Source of the DNA: Patescibacteria group bacterium AH-259-L07
Lineage (GTDB): Bacteria > Patescibacteriota > Patescibacteriia > UBA2591 > UBA6264
Direction: 5' to 3'
Assembly: GCA_027718005.1 (NCBI GenBank)
Contig: JALLOP010000042.1
Span: 1 to 11,318, forward strand
DNA length: 11,318 bases
How positions within the stretch are numbered: position 1 is the first letter of the stretch; each line of letters opens with the position of its first letter. The position numbers were made by a program, and so were the translations under genes. This document shows positions 1-6,490 of this stretch, piece by piece. Below the pieces are notes generated by a model, which saw nothing but the letters and a program-made list of their open reading frames with translations, was not told where the DNA came from and did not search any database.

Positions 1-2
1 AG

Positions 3-323
3 AGAAAATGTAATGAACAATGCACCAGTGCATTTAAAATTATTCCTGACGAGCTGCAGTTTTATAAAAAAATGAATTTACCACTTCCCCGACTTTGCCC
101 GAATTGTAGGCATTACCAACGGCTAAAACAGCGCAATCCGTTAAAGCTCTGGCATCGCATTTGTCAGTGCGCAGGAGAGCAGTCTGATAATAAAATATAT
201 CAAAACACTATTAAGCATTTTCACGGAAGTAATCATTGCCCCAATGAGTTCGAAACTACGTACGCACCAAACCGCCCTGAGATCATCTATTGCGAGAAGT
301 GTTATCAGATTGAAGTTGTGTAA
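3..323 (+). CDS. Zinc-ribbon domain protein, 5' truncated by window edge
   Basis: The open frame continues upstream of the ATG at 72 without a stop to the window edge. The added residues (RKCNEQCTSAFKI, then PDELQFYKK) lead straight into MNLPLPRLCPNCRHYQR, so 72 is an internal methionine and the gene is incomplete at its 5' end. About 106 residues are visible. Cysteine pairs sit at CNEQC, CPNCR and the C-terminal YCEKC, with further Cys/His at CQC and HFHGSNHCP, a multi-knuckle zinc-binding pattern. The 'FYKKMNLPLPRLCPNCR' segment resembles the zf-trcl probable zinc-ribbon family (PF13451) often seen in Patescibacteria. Function is unknown; nucleic-acid or protein binding is a guess. The first pair has three residues between the cysteines rather than two. 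The promoter of the next gene begins four bases after the stop codon, so this gene probably belongs to an upstream unit. Confidence 0.75.
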   Translation, partial: RKCNEQCTSAFKIIPDELQFYKKMNLPLPRLCPNCRHYQRLKQRNPLKLWHRICQCAGEQSDNKIYQNTIKHFHGSNHCPNEFETTYAPNRPEIIYCEKCYQIEVV

Positions 324-326
324 ACA

Positions 327-355
327 TTGCAATAACAAAGAAAATATGCTATAAT
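327..355 (+). promoter_or_regulatory. Sigma-70-type promoter of the virD4-like/rsmI/metG group
   Basis: TTGCAA (327-332) and a perfect TATAAT (350-355) are separated by 17 bases, and TGC directly before the -10 makes it an extended -10. Transcription would start near 362, giving a leader of roughly 95 nt before the ATG at 457. Confidence 0.8.
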
Positions 356-361
356 TTCTAA

Positions 362-456
362 AGGTGAATCAAACAAGAAAGTATTATTTTCTTGTTTGTG
401 AAGCTTGAAGAAATTTCAAGGTTCTGACGAAGTCAGGTTCTTAAAGTAACGATATT
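362..456 (+). promoter_or_regulatory. Structured 5' leader with three consecutive hairpins
   Basis: Three stem-loops follow each other in the predicted leader. The first has an 11-bp perfect stem (370-380 with 388-398) and a 7-nt loop. The second is CTTGAA/TTCAAG (404-409 with 415-420). The third is CTGAC-GAA-GTCAG (424-436), which lies between two copies of GGTTCT (420-425 and 436-441). No Shine-Dalgarno sequence lies between the last hairpin and the ATG. The first hairpin has no long T run after it, so it is not a standard terminator. A regulatory role is inference. Confidence 0.5.
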
Positions 457-2109
457 ATGTTGAAAAAAGAAGAAGATACAAAATATGAAAAAGATATTGT
501 TTATCTTGCCAAAACTGATTTCCGTGCTCAGGAAAAGCTTTTTGGTATTAAACGGAAGGATCGACGTCAACATATGTATGTCGTGGGGAAGACTGGCACG
601 GGAAAATCAGTATTTATTCATAATATAATTTTGCAAGATATTATGAATGGCGAGGGAGTGTGTGTTGTTGACCCTCACGGCGAGCTTGTTGAGACCATTT
701 TGACTAGCATTCCTAAAAAGAGAGAAAAAGACGTAGTATACTTTAATCCGGCTGATACTGATTATCATACTGGTTTTAATGTGTTAGAATTGCCTGATCC
801 CAAGTATAAACATTTAGTAGCATCAGGACTGATGGGTATTTTTACTAAAATGTGGGCAAATGTGTGGTCAGCACGAATGGAATATATTCTTAATAATGCT
901 ATTTTGGCTCTTTTAGATACGCCGGGTACTAGCTTGTTAGGTATCCCACGGCTTTTAGTTGATAAAGAGTATCGGCAGAAAATTATTGCAAATTTAAAAG
1001 ATCCTGTGGTAACAGCATTTTGGGTAAATGAGTATGAAGAATGGCAGGATAGGTTTCGAAACGAAGCAATCGCGCCGATTCAAAATAAAGTGGGGCAGTT
1101 TCTTTCCACCTCATTAGTACGTAATGTGGTAGGACAAAGCAAGAGCACAATTGATTTGTTTGATATGATGAATACAAAAAAAATATTTTTAGTCAATGTG
1201 TCAAAAGGAAGAATTGGCGAGGATAACTCAGCGCTCTTAGGTGCCATGTTGATTACTAAGATTCAGCTTGCTTCTATGGAACGAGTGCGTATTCCAGAAG
1301 AAGAGCGCCAGGATTTTTACTTATATGTTGATGAGTTTCAAAATTTTGTTACTGATTCATTCGCAGGTATGCTTTCTGAAGCGCGCAAGTATCGCCTTAA
1401 TTTAGTTATTGTGCACCAATATATTGGACAGTTAGTCACGGATCAATCCACCACGGTTCGCGATTCAGTGTTTGGCAATGTGGGGACTATGATTACCTTT
1501 CGGGTAGGCGCGGCTGATGCAGAATTTTTAGAAAAAGAGTATGAGCCAGAGTTTACGCCGCAAGATATTGTGAATTTACCCAACTACCGTATCTATCTTA
1601 AGTTAATGGTTGATAATATTACGTCTCGTCCCTTTTCTGCAAAAACAATACCGCCCTTTACACTTCAAGGACAAAAGCCGGTTGAGGTACAAAAACTTAT
1701 TGAAACGTCACGCAAGTTATATGCGGTCCCCACTGCTGAAGTAGAACAAGAAATTAAAGAGTGGAGCAGTGGCAGTAGTATAAGTAGGGGAAGCGGCACA
1801 CATGAAACAGTGTGTTCAGTGTGTAATAAGCAAACTAAAGTACCATTTAAACCACAACCTGGTCGACCTATTTATTGCAAGACGTGTTTAGATAAAGTAA
1901 AAAGCGGCGAAATCCGTCCGCCCACGGTTGAGCTTGAAGCTGCGTATACGGAAAGAGGGGGTTCTTCATCTTTATCAGAGCTCGGCATTGAATTTGAGCC
2001 AGAAAAGCCGTCTGCCCCGTCTTCTAGTAGGAGACCATCACCATCGCAGCGCCAAAGACCATCTTCACCACCGAAAAAATCAGGTAGTAAAAGTCAAACA
2101 CGCTGGTAG
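457..2109 (+). CDS. VirD4/TraD-like conjugative-coupling ATPase with C-terminal zinc ribbon
   Basis: 550 residues. Walker A is GKTGTGKS (44-51), followed by VVDPHGE (70-76). Walker B is YLYVDEF (288-294, with D292-E293), followed by a HQYIGQL sensor-like segment (320-326). This is the type IV secretion DNA-binding / TraD-AAD / DUF87 class of P-loop ATPases, which in conjugation pump DNA through the inner membrane. Unlike classical VirD4 there is no N-terminal transmembrane pair, so it would be soluble or peripheral. Residues 453-477 form a four-cysteine zinc ribbon (C453, C456, C474, C477; CSVCNK ... YCKTC), and the tail from about 515 is rich in Ser, Pro, Arg and Lys. No relaxase, VirB4 or other secretion gene is present; rsmI and metG follow closely. 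Solo copies of this architecture are common in Patescibacteria, possibly serving DNA uptake or pili, but that is inference. The start is chosen at the first ATG after the promoter; no Shine-Dalgarno site is visible. Confidence 0.85.
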   Translation: MLKKEEDTKYEKDIVYLAKTDFRAQEKLFGIKRKDRRQHMYVVGKTGTGKSVFIHNIILQDIMNGEGVCVVDPHGELVETILTSIPKKREKDVVYFNPADTDYHTGFNVLELPDPKYKHLVASGLMGIFTKMWANVWSARMEYILNNAILALLDTPGTSLLGIPRLLVDKEYRQKIIANLKDPVVTAFWVNEYEEWQDRFRNEAIAPIQNKVGQFLSTSLVRNVVGQSKSTIDLFDMMNTKKIFLVNVSKGRIGEDNSALLGAMLITKIQLASMERVRIPEEERQDFYLYVDEFQNFVTDSFAGMLSEARKYRLNLVIVHQYIGQLVTDQSTTVRDSVFGNVGTMITFRVGAADAEFLEKEYEPEFTPQDIVNLPNYRIYLKLMVDNITSRPFSAKTIPPFTLQGQKPVEVQKLIETSRKLYAVPTAEVEQEIKEWSSGSSISRGSGTHETVCSVCNKQTKVPFKPQPGRPIYCKTCLDKVKSGEIRPPTVELEAAYTERGGSSSLSELGIEFEPEKPSAPSSSRRPSPSQRQRPSSPPKKSGSKSQTRW

Positions 2110-2133
2110 GTTTAACTTTTTATCTTTAATGCG

Positions 2134-2799
2134 ATGAGACTATATATTGTTGCCACCCCGATTGGCAATCTTAAAGATGTAAGTTTTCGTGCCATTGAAA
2201 TATTAAAGGCAGTTGATTATATTTTGTGCGAAGATACGCGTCAAACTAAAAAATTACTCTCTCATTACCATATTACAACCCCAACCATAAGCTATCATCA
2301 ACATTCAAAACTAAAAAAAGTTAACTACATTTTAGATTTACTTCGACAAGGTAAAAATTGTGCGCTGGTTTCAGATGCGGGGACACCATCAATTTCTGAC
2401 CCAGGAAACAAACTCATCAGCGTTGCACACAAAAAAATAAATGGGATAGAGATTATACCAATTCCTGGTCCTTCAGCATTGGTTGCGGCATTAAGTATTT
2501 CTGGTTTTCCCGCCGACCAATTTATATTCTATGGGTTTTTGCCAAGGAAAAAAGGGCGGCAAAAAATATTAGCGCGCATTATTAAAAGTAAAACAACAAG
2601 TGTTATATATGAATCTCCGTATCGGATTATAAAGACATTACAGGAATTAAGAGTATTAGGTTTAGATAGAGAAGTCCTTGTGTGTCGAGAGTTGACCAAA
2701 AAATTTGAAACCATATATCGCGGAACCATTAGTGAAGTAATTGATCAGATTAATAAAGATACTATTAAAGGTGAATTCGTAATTGTTATTGCGCCATAA
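2134..2799 (+). CDS. rsmI: 16S rRNA (cytidine1402-2'-O)-methyltransferase RsmI
   Basis: 221 residues of the tetrapyrrole-methylase fold. Motifs in order are VATPIGNL (6-13), LCEDTR (31-36), the glycine-rich SAM-site motif SDAGTPSISDPG (80-91), IPGPSA (110-115), YGFLPRKKGR (133-142), YESPYR (159-164) and RELTKKFE (185-192), and the protein ends on GEFVIVIAP (213-221). The enzyme uses S-adenosylmethionine to 2'-O-methylate C1402 of 16S rRNA in the ribosomal decoding centre. E. coli RsmI is about 286 residues; this copy stops at the end of the methylase domain and lacks the C-terminal extension, as reduced genomes often do. It starts 24 bases after the ATPase gene and ends 12 bases before metG, so co-transcription is likely. 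No clear Shine-Dalgarno site precedes the ATG, but family alignment (MRLYIVATPIGN) supports this start. Confidence 0.95.
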   Translation: MRLYIVATPIGNLKDVSFRAIEILKAVDYILCEDTRQTKKLLSHYHITTPTISYHQHSKLKKVNYILDLLRQGKNCALVSDAGTPSISDPGNKLISVAHKKINGIEIIPIPGPSALVAALSISGFPADQFIFYGFLPRKKGRQKILARIIKSKTTSVIYESPYRIIKTLQELRVLGLDREVLVCRELTKKFETIYRGTISEVIDQINKDTIKGEFVIVIAP

Positions 2800-2811
2800 A
2801 CATAAAAACAT

Positions 2812-4344
2812 ATGTCCAAATTCTATATCACTACCCCCATCTATTATGTAAATGATAAGCCGCACGTGGGCGGCGCCTATACAACGATTGCAGCTGATGT
2901 TTTGAGTCGATGGCATCGTATGAAAGGAGATGACACATTCTTTTTAACCGGCACTGATGAACACGGGCAGAAGATAGCACAGGCGGCGCAAGAGCAAAAC
3001 ATGACGCCACAACAATTGTGTGATCAAAATGCAGCAAAATTTCAGCAAGTATTTGACACGTTGAAGATTTCATACGATCGATTTATCAGAACAACAGAGA
3101 AGCCTCATGAAAAAATGGTATCTCATGTTTTAAATACCATTCAAGATAAAAAATTAATATATTCAGGCACGTATTCTGGCTTGTATTGTGTCGGATGCGA
3201 GCGCTACTATACATCAAAAGAGTTAACAGGGGGTAAATGTCCGCTTCATCACAAGAAGCCGATTACGTTATCTGAGAAATGTTACTTTTTTAAACTATCC
3301 GCGTTTCAGAAACCATTACTTCGGTTAATTGATACCAATGAGTGGGTGATCGAGCCAAAGGAGAGAAAAAATGAAGTTATGGGATTTCTTAGATCTGAAA
3401 CATTAGAAGATTTAGCTATTTCTCGTGAAAAGGTAGCATGGGGCATTCCCATTCCATGGGAGCGGTCGCAAAGTATTTATGTATGGATTGATGCATTGTT
3501 TAATTATTTATCAGGAATTGACTGGGACGGCAAAAACAAAAAAATGCCAGATTACTGGCCGCCAGATGTTCAATTAATTGGAAAAGATATTTTACGGTTT
3601 CATGCAATTATTTGGCCTGCATTTTTATTGTCGTTAGATATACCATTACCAAAACTATTATATGCACATGGGTTTTTTACGGTCGGTGGACAAAAAATGA
3701 GTAAATCATTAGGAAATGTATTAGATCCTGAAGAACTTGCTACTACGTTTGGTCCTGATGCGCTTCGTTGGCTTTTGCTTTCTGCATTTCCGTTTGGATC
3801 TGATGGCGATATATCGGTGTCAAAGTTTTATGATAAGTATAATGCTGATCTGAGTCATGGGTTAGGGAATTTAGTGAGACGCACCATCGCGCTCGCGCTT
3901 AAATATAAAGGCGCGATTGAGCCGCCAAAAGCAATCAATGTTGATTTTAAACAAATGATTGAGAAAACATGGAAAATATATGAGGGTGCACTTGATGATC
4001 TTAAATTTGAAACTGCGACAGGCGCGATTAATGATATAGTGACGTTTTGTGATAAATATATTGATACAAAAAAGCCATGGAAAATGTCTTCCTCCTCCTT
4101 GTCATCTCAAGACGCCGATTTATCAGAGTCGAGGGAATATCAAACGATTGTATATAATTTATTAGAGGTACTTCGTCACATATCATGGTTAATATATCCG
4201 TTTATGCCTAAGAAAAGCAATATATTGTTTCAGTTATTAGGGCTAAAAACAGAAACAAAAAAATTATTATCTGAAGGGAAACAATGGGGAAAAACTGAAT
4301 TTAGAGATATTATTCAAGGAGAAGTTTTGTTCCCAAAGTTATAA
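2812..4344 (+). CDS. metG: Methionyl-tRNA synthetase
   Basis: 510 residues, a class I synthetase that charges tRNA-Met. The N-terminus FYITTPIYYVNDKPHVGGAY carries the HIGH signature as HVGG (18-21). Then follow TGTDEHG (46-52), a CP1 zinc knuckle with C126/C129 and C143 (YCVGCE, KCPLHH), WGIPIPW (210-216), VWIDALFNY (224-232), the substrate-site segment LIGKDILRFH (255-264) and an intact KMSKS (295-299). The anticodon-binding helical domain follows, ending KKPWKM ... LLEVLRHISWLIYPFMP. The protein stops without the C-terminal EMAP/Trbp111-like tRNA-binding domain. The last His of HIGH is Gly. A Ser-rich stretch near residues 426-443 (SSSSLSSQDADLSES) lies between anticodon-domain helices and looks like a lineage-specific insertion. 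It is probably the last gene of the group started at 327-355. No Shine-Dalgarno site is visible. Confidence 0.97.
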   Translation: MSKFYITTPIYYVNDKPHVGGAYTTIAADVLSRWHRMKGDDTFFLTGTDEHGQKIAQAAQEQNMTPQQLCDQNAAKFQQVFDTLKISYDRFIRTTEKPHEKMVSHVLNTIQDKKLIYSGTYSGLYCVGCERYYTSKELTGGKCPLHHKKPITLSEKCYFFKLSAFQKPLLRLIDTNEWVIEPKERKNEVMGFLRSETLEDLAISREKVAWGIPIPWERSQSIYVWIDALFNYLSGIDWDGKNKKMPDYWPPDVQLIGKDILRFHAIIWPAFLLSLDIPLPKLLYAHGFFTVGGQKMSKSLGNVLDPEELATTFGPDALRWLLLSAFPFGSDGDISVSKFYDKYNADLSHGLGNLVRRTIALALKYKGAIEPPKAINVDFKQMIEKTWKIYEGALDDLKFETATGAINDIVTFCDKYIDTKKPWKMSSSSLSSQDADLSESREYQTIVYNLLEVLRHISWLIYPFMPKKSNILFQLLGLKTETKKLLSEGKQWGKTEFRDIIQGEVLFPKL

Positions 4345-4579
4345 AAGTAAATAAATCTACAATAATTAAGCAATTATCAATTCTCAATTTACAATTTATA
4401 ATCAATTTTCAATGACTCAATTTTCAATCAATTCAACTGAATCAATCCGATGTCAGGCGACGATCCAATTTCCAAAAGTTTGAAAATTAAAAATTGGATC
4501 ATTCAATGGAAATTGAAAATTAAAAATTGAAAATTTTTAAAATTTGTTTATAAATCAATATTTGTAGTAAAGTTTAAAT
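4345..4579. repeat. AT-rich intergenic repeat with direct and inverted copies
   Basis: The gap between metG and the cvpA-like gene is dominated by variants of CAATTTTCAAT on the left and ATTGAAAATT on the right, so the region is an imperfect large palindrome. A perfect 17-bp direct repeat, TTGAAAATTAAAAATTG, lies at 4480-4496 and 4513-4529 (33-bp period). An 11-bp perfect inverted repeat (GATCCAATTTT at 4462-4472... complementary arm 4490-4500, 17-nt loop) sits in the centre. The central GC-richer piece holds ATCCGATGTCA (4445-4455), which recurs at 10366-10376. No protein-coding potential is evident. Confidence 0.6.
4527..4554 (+). promoter_or_regulatory. Possible promoter of the cvpA-like gene
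   Basis: TTGAAA (4527-4532) and TATAAA (4549-4554) are 16 bases apart, placing a start near 4561 and a leader of about 19 nt. The -35 box falls inside the repeat. The match is fair in AT-rich DNA and so is uncertain. Confidence 0.4.
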
Positions 4580-5080
4580 ATGACTTTCTTCGATCTCATT
4601 CTATTACTCATACTATTCGGCTTTATTTGGTTTGGGTTTTGGAATGGTTTGGTTCGTACGATTGGTGGTATTATTAGTATTCTTATATCAGTGTTTGTGG
4701 CAAGTCGATGGTATGAAGATTTAGCAGTAAAGCTATTGCCGATTTTAGGTGATAATTTTAATCTGTCGCGCATTTTAGCATTTATTGCGGTGATGGTAAT
4801 TGCGCATTTTATACTGTCGGTCATTATCCGCATTATTGATAAGTTTTTTAAACTTCCGTTTTTAAATATTTTAAACCGATTAGCTGGCGGATTTTTTGGC
4901 CTTATTGAAGGGGCGTTAGTAATTGGTTTAGTGTTATATTTTTCAACCAAATTTCCCTTGGGCACTGGATGGTTAGAAGCGCTTGATAGTTCGCGCTTTG
5001 CCCCTCCTTTAATCGGTTTTGGCAAAGTATTGCTTCCGCTCTTACCTGAGGCACTTAAGCAAATAAAGTCCTTGTTGTAG
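4580..5080 (+). CDS. CvpA-family integral membrane protein
   Basis: 166 residues, strongly hydrophobic, with about four predicted membrane helices (roughly 4-20, 27-42, 63-86 and 103-121). The N-terminal pattern FDLILLLILFGFIWFGFWNG followed by LVRTIGGI, and the segment LNRLAGGFFGLIEGALV (98-114), match the CvpA/colicin V production family (PF02674). In E. coli CvpA lies in the inner membrane and is needed for colicin V export and envelope stress tolerance; the molecular role is not known. There is no colicin or toxin export gene next to it, so the name is a family label only. Upstream is the AT-rich repeat; downstream is a separate promoter for the queuosine-salvage gene, so it is probably monocistronic. 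I see no strong terminator after its stop. The start is the ATG that opens the first helix; the Shine-Dalgarno site is poor. Confidence 0.82.
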   Translation: MTFFDLILLLILFGFIWFGFWNGLVRTIGGIISILISVFVASRWYEDLAVKLLPILGDNFNLSRILAFIAVMVIAHFILSVIIRIIDKFFKLPFLNILNRLAGGFFGLIEGALVIGLVLYFSTKFPLGTGWLEALDSSRFAPPLIGFGKVLLPLLPEALKQIKSLL

Positions 5081-5111
5081 CATTGTGGAAAACCGTAGGG
5101 TATAAGTGACC

Positions 5112-5140
5112 TTGACTTGAATTTAGTTTTTTGTTATTTT
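5112..5140 (+). promoter_or_regulatory. Promoter of the queuosine-salvage gene
   Basis: TTGACT (5112-5117), then 17 bases, then TATTTT (5135-5140), with TGT before it as an extended -10. The -10 is a 4/6 match, but spacing and -35 are good. Confidence 0.55.
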
Positions 5141-5167
5141 TATATCATGTTCTTTATTATATTCATT

Positions 5168-5174
5168 AAGGAGG
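5168..5174 (+). promoter_or_regulatory. Strong Shine-Dalgarno site that fixes the start at 5181
   Basis: AAGGAGG ends 6 bases before ATG 5181. A TTG at 5175 in the same frame abuts this site with no spacing, so it cannot be the start. Confidence 0.85.
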
Positions 5175-5180
5175 TTGATT

Positions 5181-6178
5181 ATGAACCCGTATGTTGAAAG
5201 TGTAGAGCCGGTGTGGAATAATCCGCAGCATGTGTTTGTCAACGATGTCATGGTTGAGCACTTTGCAAAAGAGCTTACTCAAGACGAATTCCCTTTACCC
5301 AACTGGCGAGAACCGATTTTTCCTGCCAAGGATGATGAGCAGTTTATTGAATTTTTAGGAGTGAGCTGTGCAATTGATTTTTGTTTTACTGATTTTAAAA
5401 CCGAAAAAAAATTTGATGTAGAATATCCAAAAAATAGCGGCAAAATTTGGTATGGATCCGACGCAATGGAAGCGAGCTTAATGCGAGCGCTTGATCAAGG
5501 TATTCCTGTGTTAGATTCTATTTTTCTCGCCGATACGCTTGATGAGAAGATCGCAGCTCAAATTTTTGAACCAGTAACAACGCCAATTCCTTTATTCAAA
5601 GAAAGAGTAGAAAATTTAAAAAATGTTGGCCTGATTTTGACAACAAGCGAGATTAAAAGTTTTGCCCAGCTTTTTGAGGAAACTGATTTTCGAGCGTTTG
5701 CAAAAGGAGGTGGAATTTGTGAAGTACTACCATCACTGTTTTCGTGCTACCAGGATGAGATGCCATGGAGAGGTCTTATTCTTGAGTTTAACAAGCGGGC
5801 ACAATTGCTATCCATGATCTATTATGGCAGGGCCTCGGATTCTGGTGGGGCGCTTCCGCTGCTCAAAGATCCAGAAAACATTGGACCCCTTGCTGATTAT
5901 CAGAGGTACCCAAGGTATTGCAAATGTTAGGAATTCTTACCTATCATCCTAAACTCGCAAACATAATTGAAAGCGGTGAGCTTATCCCTTCAAGAAGTTA
6001 TAGGGAAGTTGAGATTCGCGCGCAAACTATTCAAGCAGTTTCTAGGCTTTTGCGAAGTATTAACAAGCCCCGCTCAGATAATGATCAGATCACCATGGCA
6101 GAACTTGATTACGTGCTGTGGTCTGCAGGCAGAGAGACTAAAGCTCGCCATCATTACACCTATAGTACCGCATATTAA
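5181..6178 (+). pseudogene. Queuosine-salvage protein (DUF2419/QNG1-like), frameshifted by a 2-base duplication
   Basis: Frame 1 (5181-5930) encodes 249 residues and frame 2 continues to 6178. The family (PF10343; queuosine 5'-phosphate N-glycosidase, which frees queuine for tRNA modification) is recognised from FCFTDF (68-73), IWYGSDAMEASLMRALDQGI (89-108), PLFKERVENLKNVG (137-150), LEFNKRAQLL (201-210) and LADYQ (237-241). The family then expects V-P-x-x-L-x-x-x-G-x-L-x-Y. That is found in frame 2 as VPKVLQMLGILTY from 5906, followed by REVEIRAQTIQAV, DYVLWSAG and a C-terminal RHHYTYSTAY. Deleting the two bases AG (5902-5903 or 5904-5905, an AGAG) joins CAG to GTA in frame and gives about 331 residues, close to the 341 of the human protein. 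As written, translation ends at 5930 after RYPRYCKC and loses the C-terminal quarter, including EVEIRA. It is a recent pseudogene, a base-call/assembly error, or a phase-variable state. Both parts are otherwise intact. Confidence 0.85.
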
Positions 6179-6201
6179 AGCGAGGAACACCCTCGCTTTT
6201 T
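6177..6201 (+). terminator. Rho-independent terminator of the queuosine-salvage gene
   Basis: A 9-bp perfect stem, AAAGCGAGG / CCTCGCTTT (6177-6185 with 6191-6199), has a 5-nt AACAC loop and a T run at 6197-6201. It begins inside the stop codon of the second frame, which supports that frame as the true end of the gene. Confidence 0.9.
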
Positions 6202-6204
6202 GGA

Positions 6205-6233
6205 TTGAAGGAAAAAGTCAGGTATGGTATACT
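6205..6233 (+). promoter_or_regulatory. Promoter-like sequence just after the terminator
   Basis: TTGAAG (6205-6210), 17-base spacer and TATACT (6228-6233) with an extended TGG. Transcription would start around 6240. What it drives is unclear: a micro-ORF at 6247, or metE through a long leader. Confidence 0.5.
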
Positions 6234-6396
6234 AAAGGGAGTTAAAATGAGATCTATGAAGTATAAACGAATTTGGAAAAAATTGCTGACACATATAATA
6301 TAATGGTATCTCTATGGCAGATGTTTGGGCATGTGATAGTATACTGATGGTGGTAATGGCATAAAAAAATGCTTGACGTGTACTATTATAGGTGGA

Positions 6397-6422
6397 TTTT
6401 ACATTTAACTTTTACATTTAAC
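6397..6422 (+). repeat. Perfect 13-bp tandem repeat abutting the metE -35 box
   Basis: TTTTACATTTAAC occurs twice back to back (6397-6409 and 6410-6422), and the -35 hexamer starts at 6423. Position and A/T content suit an UP element or tandem operator; which one is inference. Confidence 0.75.
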
Positions 6423-6451
6423 TTGACAAATTTTTAAGAGTTCTCTATACT
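6423..6451 (+). promoter_or_regulatory. Consensus sigma-70 promoter of metE
   Basis: A perfect TTGACA (6423-6428), exactly 17 bases, and TATACT (6446-6451). Start is expected near 6458, giving a short leader that ends in AAGAGGAG (6477-6484), six bases before the ATG at 6491. No T-box or SAM-riboswitch structure fits in this short leader. Confidence 0.85.
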
Positions 6452-6490
6452 AACTCCAGTTATTTATAAACTAACTAAGAGGAGAAAAGA

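Larger units (their letters stand above)
6202..6490 (+). other. Intergenic region before metE; no convincing gene
   Basis: It holds an extended -10 promoter-like site (6205-6233), several overlapping micro-ORFs of 14-18 codons with no recognisable similarity, a weak GCAT/ATGC hairpin (6359-6372), the 13-bp tandem repeat and the metE promoter. One micro-ORF at 6247-6303 (MRSMKYKRIWKKLLTHII) lies just after a GGGAG, and its stop overlaps a further ATG (TAATG at 6301-6305). I do not call it as a gene. Confidence 0.5.

Noticed and set aside
72..323. Complete 83-residue protein starting at ATG 72
   Set aside because: The frame runs open to the window edge and the upstream residues fit the zinc-ribbon family, so 72 is internal.
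4345..4579. CRISPR array
   Set aside because: The repeats are short, AT-rich, overlapping and irregularly spaced, with no unique spacers or cas genes.
4555..5025. 156-codon ORF on the minus strand
   Set aside because: Antisense shadow of the CvpA-family gene with no recognisable motifs or start signals.
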